DNA of 64,000 nt from assembly GCF_023614235.1 (NCBI RefSeq), contig NZ_CP094264.1, positions 4,650,001-4,714,000 on the forward strand. Reading direction: 5' to 3'. Positions 58,686 through 64,000 of the stretch are shown here, piece after piece. Below the pieces are notes generated by a model. The model made no database searches, had not been told where the DNA came from, and saw nothing but the letters and a program-made list of their open reading frames with translations. This DNA comes from Streptomyces sp. MRC013 (lineage in GTDB: Bacteria > Actinomycetota > Actinomycetes > Streptomycetales > Streptomycetaceae). Each line of letters starts with the position of its first letter. Position 1 is the first letter of the stretch. A program made the position numbers and the translations under genes.

Positions 58686-60017
58686 ATGACCGTCCCCCTC
58701 CTGCTGCTCGGCGCGGCCCTCCTCCTGATCCTCGCCAACGGTTTCTTCGTCGCCGCCGAGTTCGGCCTGGTGACCGTGGAGCGGGCCGAAGCCGAACGCG
58801 CCGCCTCCGACGGCGACCGGCGCGCCCGCACGGTCGTCAGGGCCCTGCGGGAGCTGTCGTTCCAGCTCTCCGGCACGCAGCTCGGCATCACCCTCACCTC
58901 CCTCGTGGTGGGCATGCTCGCGCAGCCGGCACTGGCCCGGCTGCTGAGCGGCCCGCTCACCGCGGCCGGACTGCCCGGGGGCGCCGTGCCGGGGACCGCC
59001 GTGGGCGTCGGCATGCTCGCCGCCTCCGCCCTGCAGATGGTGGTCGGCGAGCTCGTCCCCAAGAACTGGGCGGTGTCCCGGCCGCTCCAGGTGGCACGGT
59101 TCGTCGCCGGCCCGCAGTACGCCTTCTCGGCGGCCCTGCGTCCCGTGATCGCGCTGCTGAACGCCGTCGCCAACCGGCTGGTGCGGCTCATGGGCGTGGA
59201 GCCCGCCGAGGAACTGGCCTCCGCCCGCACGCCCGGCGAGCTGGTCGCCCTCGTGCGGCACTCCGCCCGGGCCGGCGCCCTCGAGCAGGACACCGCCGAC
59301 CTGTTCGTGCGGACCCTCTCCCTGGGCGGGCTCACCGCCCAGCACGTGATGACGCCCCGGGTGAAGGTCAGCGCCCTGCACGCCGACGCGACGGCCGCGG
59401 ACGTCCTCAACCTCACGCGGGCGACGGGCCTGTCCCGCTTCCCCGTGTACCGGGACCGCATCGACGAGGTCGTCGGCACGGTCCACCTCAAGGACGCCCT
59501 CGCGGTCCCCGCGCCCGCGCGGCCGCGCACCCCGGTGGGCGGGATCGCCGTCCCGCCCCTCCTCGTCCCCGAGACGCTGCCCGCGCAGGCGCTGCTGGAG
59601 CGGCTCCGCAGCGAGCAGCCCATCGCCGTCGTCGTCGACGAGTACGGCGGCACGGCGGGCGTGGTCACCCTGGAGGACATCGTCGAGGAACTGGTCGGCG
59701 AGGTCCGCGACGAGCACGACGGGGCCGCGGGCGACGGGCCCGGGCTCACCGCCGTCGCCCCGGAGGACGGCCGGCCCGCCTGGGAGGCGGACGGCAGCTG
59801 CCGGGTCCACGAGCTGAAGCGGATGGGGCTGGAGGTCCCCGACGGCCCGTACGAGACCGTCGCCGGGCTCGTCGCCGACCTGCTGGGCCGCATCCCCGCC
59901 CCCGGGGACCGCGCCGAACTGCCCGGCTGGCGGCTCCTCGTCCGCCAGGTGGACCGCTACCGCGCCGAGCGCGTCCGGCTGGTCCGCACGGCCGACGTGG
60001 CGGAGGCCGCCCGGTGA
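58686..60017 (+). CDS. CNNM/CorC (HlyC-type) membrane protein, first copy
   Basis: 443 residues. An N-terminal DUF21 transmembrane domain (LANGFFVAAEFGLVTVERAEAE; QLGITLTSLVVGMLAQPALA; VVGELVPKNWAVS) is followed by a CBS pair (MTPRVKVSALHADATAADVL; VTLEDIVEELVGEVRDEHD) and a C-terminal CorC_HlyC domain. Characterised relatives move Mg2+ or other cations. The stop overlaps the start of a shorter paralogue. Confidence 0.92.
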   Translation: MTVPLLLLGAALLLILANGFFVAAEFGLVTVERAEAERAASDGDRRARTVVRALRELSFQLSGTQLGITLTSLVVGMLAQPALARLLSGPLTAAGLPGGAVPGTAVGVGMLAASALQMVVGELVPKNWAVSRPLQVARFVAGPQYAFSAALRPVIALLNAVANRLVRLMGVEPAEELASARTPGELVALVRHSARAGALEQDTADLFVRTLSLGGLTAQHVMTPRVKVSALHADATAADVLNLTRATGLSRFPVYRDRIDEVVGTVHLKDALAVPAPARPRTPVGGIAVPPLLVPETLPAQALLERLRSEQPIAVVVDEYGGTAGVVTLEDIVEELVGEVRDEHDGAAGDGPGLTAVAPEDGRPAWEADGSCRVHELKRMGLEVPDGPYETVAGLVADLLGRIPAPGDRAELPGWRLLVRQVDRYRAERVRLVRTADVAEAAR

Positions 60018-61087
60018 GCGTGTTCCAGCTCCTCTTCGCGGCGCTGCTGGTCCTCGGGAACGGCTTCTTCGTCGGCGCCGAGTTCGCCCTCGTCTCCGTC
60101 CGACGCAGCCAGATCGAGCAGCTCGACTCCAAACGGGCCCGCACGGTCCTGTACGGGCTGGAGAACCTGCCGCAGATGATGGCCGCCGCGCAGTTCGGCA
60201 TCACCGTCTGCTCGCTCACCCTCGGCGCGGTCGCGGAGCCGACCGTGGCACGGCTGCTGGAACCGGTGTTCCACGCCGTGCGCCTGTCCGAGGACCTGGT
60301 CCACCCGCTCGGCTACGTCATCGCCCTCGCCGTGGTCGTCTTCCTGCACCTGGTGGTGGGGGAGATGGTCCCGAAGAACCTGGCGATGGCCGCGCCCGAG
60401 CGGACCGCGCTGTGGCTGAGCCCGGCCCTGGTGGGTTTCGCCCGGCTGTGCCGCCCGGTCACCGCGGCGCTCGGCGCCTGCTCCGCCGCCGTGCTGCGGG
60501 CGTTCGGGGTGGAGCCGAAGGACGAGGTGGAGGCCGTCTTCACCAGCGAGCAGCTGAACCGCCTCGTCGAGGACGCCGGGCAGGCCGGCCTCCTGGCCCC
60601 GGCGGAGCGGGAGCGCCTGGAGGACGCCCTCGGACTGGGGACGCGCCCGGTGCGGGACGTCATGATCCCCGGTACGGCGGTGGTGACCGTCCCGCCGTCG
60701 GTCACCCCGGCCCAGCTGGAGGCCCTCACCGTGCGCACCGGGTACTCCCGGTTCCCGGTCCGCCCGGAGGGCGGCGGCGCGTTCCTGGGCTTCCTGCACG
60801 TCAAGGACGTCCTCGACCTGGAGGACCCGGAGCGGGCGGTGCCCCAGCACGTGTGGCGGCCCATGGCCACGCTGCGGGCCGAGCTGCCGCTGGACGACGC
60901 GCTGGCCGCGATGCGGCGGGCGGCGGCCCACCTGGCGCAGGTCGCGGACGCGTCGGGCCGGGTACTGGGCCTGGTCGCCCTGGAGGACGTGCTGGAGACG
61001 CTGGTGGGCGAGGTGCGGGACCCGGCGCACCGCGTCCGCGTCGTCGACCCGCGTCCCTCCCCGGAGGCGGACGCCCTGCCGGCGTAG
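60014..61087 (+). CDS. CNNM/CorC-type membrane protein, second copy
   Basis: 357 residues. Same DUF21 plus CBS layout as the gene before it (LGNGFFVGAEFALVSVRRSQ; QFGITVCSLTLGAVAEPTVA; VVGEMVPKNLAMAAPE; VRDVMIPGTAVVTV), but it ends after the CBS pair and lacks the CorC_HlyC domain. The GTG start overlaps the upstream stop, suggesting that the two form a hetero-oligomer. Such unequal tandem pairs are common in actinobacteria. Confidence 0.92.
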   Translation: MSVFQLLFAALLVLGNGFFVGAEFALVSVRRSQIEQLDSKRARTVLYGLENLPQMMAAAQFGITVCSLTLGAVAEPTVARLLEPVFHAVRLSEDLVHPLGYVIALAVVVFLHLVVGEMVPKNLAMAAPERTALWLSPALVGFARLCRPVTAALGACSAAVLRAFGVEPKDEVEAVFTSEQLNRLVEDAGQAGLLAPAERERLEDALGLGTRPVRDVMIPGTAVVTVPPSVTPAQLEALTVRTGYSRFPVRPEGGGAFLGFLHVKDVLDLEDPERAVPQHVWRPMATLRAELPLDDALAAMRRAAAHLAQVADASGRVLGLVALEDVLETLVGEVRDPAHRVRVVDPRPSPEADALPA

Positions 61088-61101
61088 CGGCGGCCGTGCG
61101 G

Positions 61102-63060
61102 TCAGTACGCCGGGGGCGGGAGGTCCTGGGGGCCGCGGCTGCTCGGGCCGCGGCCCGAGAGGACCTCCCCGTACGCCTGCATCAGGTCCGGCAGTCGCAG
61201 CGTCGCCAGGTCCTCCCGCGTCGGCGTCGCGGAGTACCCGGAGAGCCGCAGGTCGCGGTAGGCGCACGACTTCTCGTACAGGGTGCGCAGGAACCTGCCG
61301 TTGCCCAGCTCGTCGATCCAGCCCTGCTCCACGACGTGGCCGCTGATCGAGCGCAGTTCGTCGAGGGCCTCCTCGTCCCACACGTCGCCTTCGGCCGCCG
61401 CCAGCACCTTCCCGATCTCGGTGAGCTCCGAGGGCCGGTACGACGGGAAGTCGACCCGCGTCGTGAAGCGGGACGACAGCCCCGGGTTGGCGGCGAGCAG
61501 CCGGTCCATGCCCTCCGGGTAGCCGGCCAGGATCACCACGAGGTGGTCGCGGTTGTCCTCGGCGCGCTTCAGCAGGACCTGCAGCGCCTCGTCGCCGTAC
61601 GCGTCGCCCTTGCTGTAGCCGGAGTTGGACAGCGAGTACGCCTCGTCCACGAAGAGGACGCCGCCCAGCGCGGAGTCGATCAGCTCGTTGGCCTTCACCG
61701 CCGTCTGGCCGAGGAACTCACCGACGAGGTCGGCGCGCTGGGCCTCCACGAGGTGGTCCCCGCCGAGCAGCCCCAGGGCGTAGAACACCCGGCCGAGGAT
61801 GCGGGCGACGGTGGTCTTCCCCGTGCCGGAGGGACCGGAGAAGACGAAGTGACGCTTCGGCGGCTGTACGGGAAGCCCCTGGCCGGCTCGTAACCGGGCC
61901 ATCTCCAGTTGCGCGGAGAGGGCTTTGACCTGACGTTTCACCGGGTCGAGGCCGACCATCCGCTCCAGCTCGGCGAGCGCCTCGGCCAGCAGCGCCGGGT
62001 CCGTCGGGTTCGCCGGGAACCGGGATGCCGCCGGCCGCCCCGGTGCGGCCCCGCCCGCCTTCTCCCGCGCGCCGCCGGGCGGCGCGGGCGCGGCGGGCGG
62101 CACCCGGCTCCCGGGCCGGCCCGGAACCTGGACCGGCCCCGGCTGCCGGGGGACGCCCGGGCCCGCGGCGTCCTGCTCCATCCCCGGGTCCAGCAGGTCC
62201 GTACCCGGCCCGCCGTCCGCCCCGCCGCCGGCCCCGGCGCCGCCGGCCAGCGACACCGCCGCGAGGCCCGCGGTCTCCTCGGGCGGCACGTCGAAGCCGT
62301 CGTACTCGGCGATGGCCGCGAGCCGCGCCGCCGTGTCCATGAACGCCGGGTCCACCCGGTGCACCGCCCGGTACAGGGGCAGCGCGGCGGCGGTGCGCCC
62401 GGTGCCCTCGTGCGCCCGGGCCAGCCAGTAGCGCAGCTCCTTGCGCTGGGGCTGCTCGCTGCGGCACCGCATCAGCGCCGCCGACAGCAGCGGCTCGGCC
62501 TGCCCGTACATCTCCAGCCGCACCCGTGCCATGCCGCCGAACAGCCCGGCCTCGATGCCCAGCAGCGGGTCGTCGACGAGGGGCTCGGTGTGCCGGACGA
62601 GCTGGTCCCAGTCCTTGACGAGGTACGCCCGGCAGGCGTGCAGGAACCGCACCTGCGGATCGGCGTCCACCGGCGGCAGCCCCGCCAGCGCCCGGTCGAG
62701 CTCGGGGACGTGCCGGCCGTCCAGCCAGTGGGAGGCGTGGGCGAGCAGCAGGTCCCGGGGGCTCTCCAGCACCGGCTGCACCCACCAGCCCAACCAGTAC
62801 CAGGAGTTCAACGTCCGCCGGTGGCGCCGTCGCTGCTCGCCGAACCGCTCGCGGTGGTGGTACATCCGCAGCAGCGCGGTGGTCGTGTCGGCCCGCAGGG
62901 CGTGCAGCCCGAGCCAGGCGTCGGCCATGCCGGGGTCGGCCCGCACGGCGGCGCGGAACTCCTCCTCGGCCTGGGGGTACGCCCCCACGGTGTAGGCGTC
63001 GACGCCGCGCAGCCAGGCGAGGTCGGCCGGGGCCTGCGTGCCCTGCGTGCCGATGTCCAT
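61102..63060 (-). CDS. EccA/CbxX-type AAA+ ATPase with N-terminal TPR domain
   Basis: 652 residues. Residues ~1-255 are TPR-like helical repeats (AYTVGAYPQAEEEFRAAVRA). Residues ~270-350 are a Pro/Gly-rich linker. The AAA+ domain (~355-630) has Walker A FSGPSGTGKTTVARIL, Walker B GGVLFVDEAYSLSN, sensor region VVILAGYPEGMD and the Arg finger region NPGLSSRFTTRV. The layout is that of EccA of type VII secretion. No other ESX gene is in the window, so a secretion role is only suggested. ATG at 63060 is chosen; a GTG 18 bases earlier is possible. Confidence 0.88.
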   Translation of the reverse strand: MDIGTQGTQAPADLAWLRGVDAYTVGAYPQAEEEFRAAVRADPGMADAWLGLHALRADTTTALLRMYHHRERFGEQRRRHRRTLNSWYWLGWWVQPVLESPRDLLLAHASHWLDGRHVPELDRALAGLPPVDADPQVRFLHACRAYLVKDWDQLVRHTEPLVDDPLLGIEAGLFGGMARVRLEMYGQAEPLLSAALMRCRSEQPQRKELRYWLARAHEGTGRTAAALPLYRAVHRVDPAFMDTAARLAAIAEYDGFDVPPEETAGLAAVSLAGGAGAGGGADGGPGTDLLDPGMEQDAAGPGVPRQPGPVQVPGRPGSRVPPAAPAPPGGAREKAGGAAPGRPAASRFPANPTDPALLAEALAELERMVGLDPVKRQVKALSAQLEMARLRAGQGLPVQPPKRHFVFSGPSGTGKTTVARILGRVFYALGLLGGDHLVEAQRADLVGEFLGQTAVKANELIDSALGGVLFVDEAYSLSNSGYSKGDAYGDEALQVLLKRAEDNRDHLVVILAGYPEGMDRLLAANPGLSSRFTTRVDFPSYRPSELTEIGKVLAAAEGDVWDEEALDELRSISGHVVEQGWIDELGNGRFLRTLYEKSCAYRDLRLSGYSATPTREDLATLRLPDLMQAYGEVLSGRGPSSRGPQDLPPPAY

Positions 63061-63302
63061 CGGGTCCCCCCACCACACGTGTCCCCGGAGCCGTCCCGCC
63101 GGGCGGACGCCCGCCGGAGGCCCTCGGAACGACCTCGTCGCGGACGGGCTTCGACCGCACCGGGGTGCATCGTACCCGCGTGCACGGCGCGCTACTAAGG
63201 GTGCGATCGGCGCCCGGGGCGTTCACGGGCGCGTCGACGTCGGTGACCGAGAGTGATCATCGGATGATCGATCCGCGGTCCGGGTGGGAGGTGAGGGCAG
63301 AA

Positions 63303-63340
63303 CGAAGCCCCCGGTCACGGGGGAACAACCGGGGGCTTCG
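63303..63340 (-). terminator. Strong hairpin in the leader of the AAA+ gene
   Basis: Thirteen-base-pair perfect stem (CGAAGCCCCCGGT with ACCGGGGGCTTCG) and a 12-base loop. The loop holds a GGGGG (63319-63323) that can pair instead with the 5' CCCCC. It lies about 120 bases past the uridine-kinase-like stop and about 30 bases after a predicted start site reading toward the AAA+ gene. It can be the kinase terminator, an attenuator, or the 3' end of a short RNA. Confidence 0.6.
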
Positions 63341-63374
63341 TGTCTGCGGCGACTCCTGAAAGCCGCACATGGAG

Positions 63375-63403
63375 AACGTAGACCTGCAAGGCCCCCGGGT
63401 CAA
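63375..63403 (-). promoter_or_regulatory. Promoter reading toward the AAA+ gene
   Basis: Minus strand: -35 TTGACC (63398-63403), exactly 17 bases, -10 TACGTT (63375-63380). Predicted start near 63368-63370, where an ATG begins. It is the best sigma-70-like match noticed in the window. The rest of the 403-base gap 63061-63463 shows the hairpin at 63303 but no gene with Streptomyces codon use. Confidence 0.6.
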
Positions 63404-63463
63404 GCGAGGTCGAGACAGTCCGGCGATCGATTTCCGCCTCTTTCGCACACCCGCCACCAGAGG

Positions 63464-64000
63464 TCACGGTGTGTGAGGGGCCTGCTCCGCCCCGGCGGCC
63501 GGCCGGGGTCCCGGCAGCCACAGGTAACCCTCCCGGCACTCGCGTACCAGGACGTCCGCGAACGGCAGGGACGGGTCACGGGCGAAATGGCGGGTCTCCG
63601 CCACCGTCCACCCGTCCCAGAAAGCGGACTGCGCGGGCCCGTCGCGGTGCCGCCCCCGCCGCCAGGACTCCTCGGGGGCGCGCTCCATCCACAGCAGCCG
63701 CGCCAGGTGGGGCCGGAGCGCGCGGCGCCCGGCGCCCACGCCCTCGACCAGGACGACCGGAGCGGGCGGCAGCCGCCGAGCCGGCCCGAACCGGCGGGCG
63801 TTCCAGTCGTACGGGCGGTACTCCGCCGCCTCGCCGCGCGCGAACCGGTCGAGGACCTGGGCGCGCAGGCGGCCCGTCCACGCGAACGGCTCGTCGTGCG
63901 TGGCGAGGTCGTCGAGGTGGAGGACCGGGGCTCCGCCGAGGGCGTCCGCGAGCCGTCCGGCGAACGTCGACTTGCCGGACCCCGCGTGCCCGTCCACGGC
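63464..64000 (-). CDS. Uridine kinase-like P-loop protein (5' end outside window)
   Basis: 179 residues are visible up to the window edge. The P-loop GHAGSGKSTFAGRL comes first, then the Asp pair in VLHLDDLATHDEPFAW, the base-contact region YRPYDWNARRFGP and VVLVEGVGAG. The C-terminal part has the DGWTVAETRHFARD-like lid and a final Pro-rich tail. The layout resembles the (d)CK/uridine kinase family. The first ~10-20 residues lie beyond base 64000; a GTG at 63997 is more likely an internal Val of VDGHAGSGK. Confidence 0.85.
   Translation of the reverse strand, partial: AVDGHAGSGKSTFAGRLADALGGAPVLHLDDLATHDEPFAWTGRLRAQVLDRFARGEAAEYRPYDWNARRFGPARRLPPAPVVLVEGVGAGRRALRPHLARLLWMERAPEESWRRGRHRDGPAQSAFWDGWTVAETRHFARDPSLPFADVLVRECREGYLWLPGPRPAAGAEQAPHTP

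Noticed and set aside
63280..63460. Possible tRNA or other stable RNA near the hairpin at 63303
   Set aside because: No cloverleaf, no GGTTCRANNCC T-arm and no acceptor stem could be built; kept as promoter plus hairpin.

Overview
The window is chromosomal-core DNA from a Streptomyces-type actinomycete. It has very high G+C with G/C-ending codons, many GTG and TTG starts, stop/start overlaps of the GTGA/ATGA kind, and marker genes of that group: bldD, sIHF, ribM, an RsbRST stress module and an FMN riboswitch ahead of ribD. From memory, gene order matches the S. coelicolor segment running from alaS through bldD, carB, sIHF and metK down to ribH and hisG.

Layout. 1-9.3 kb: alaS (5' end cut off), ruvX, mltG, then the shikimate genes aroE, aroC-aroK-aroB-aroQ. 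9.4-13.2 kb: a P-loop kinase-like protein, an M24 peptidase-like protein, efp, nusB and, convergent, bldD. 13.4-23.5 kb: the complete pyrimidine pathway pyrR-pyrB-pyrC-(membrane protein)-carA-carB-pyrD-pyrF, with a PyrR-type RNA hairpin over the pyrR ribosome binding site. 23.8-33.5 kb: sIHF, gmk, rpoZ, coaBC, metK, priA, a small HTH gene, fmt, rsmB. 33.6-37 kb: rpe, a SorC-type regulator, guaB1. 37.2-42.7 kb: a SigB-type sigma factor convergent with a five-gene stress-signalling operon (RsbR, an RsbS-RsbT reading frame, two PP2C/SpoIIE phosphatases, an RsbW-like ATPase). 43.3-48.7 kb: an amino-acid permease, an Lrp regulator, a secreted protein and a davA-davB pair predicted to degrade L-lysine via 5-aminovaleramide. 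48.8-52 kb: an MFS exporter, an NAD(P)-binding oxidoreductase and an ECF41-type sigma factor. 52.3-58.5 kb: FMN riboswitch, ribD-ribE-ribM-ribBA-ribH, hisE-hisG, a PH-domain membrane protein. 58.7-64 kb: two CNNM/CorC-type membrane proteins, an EccA-like AAA+ ATPase and a 3' fragment of a uridine-kinase-like gene.

The most interesting region is 43.0-48.8 kb. Upstream of the permease and upstream of davA there are three copies each of a GCGCAA-type box with nearly the same spacing (30 then 21 bp; 31 then 22 bp). In both places the third box begins 15 bp before a plausible -35 element and the -35/-10 spacer is 18 bp. With an Lrp gene lying between the two, this looks like a small lysine-responsive regulon: import, oxidative decarboxylation, amide hydrolysis.

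Eight otherwise normal genes (mltG, the M24 gene, pyrB, carA, pyrD, rpe, ribBA and one PP2C gene) are each broken by a single-base length change, nearly all in a C or G run. Restoring one base gives a full-length protein in every case, so these are most likely sequence errors, not pseudogenes. The apparent RsbS-RsbT fusion should be read with the same caution. No CRISPR array, insertion sequence, prophage, tRNA or rRNA gene was seen.
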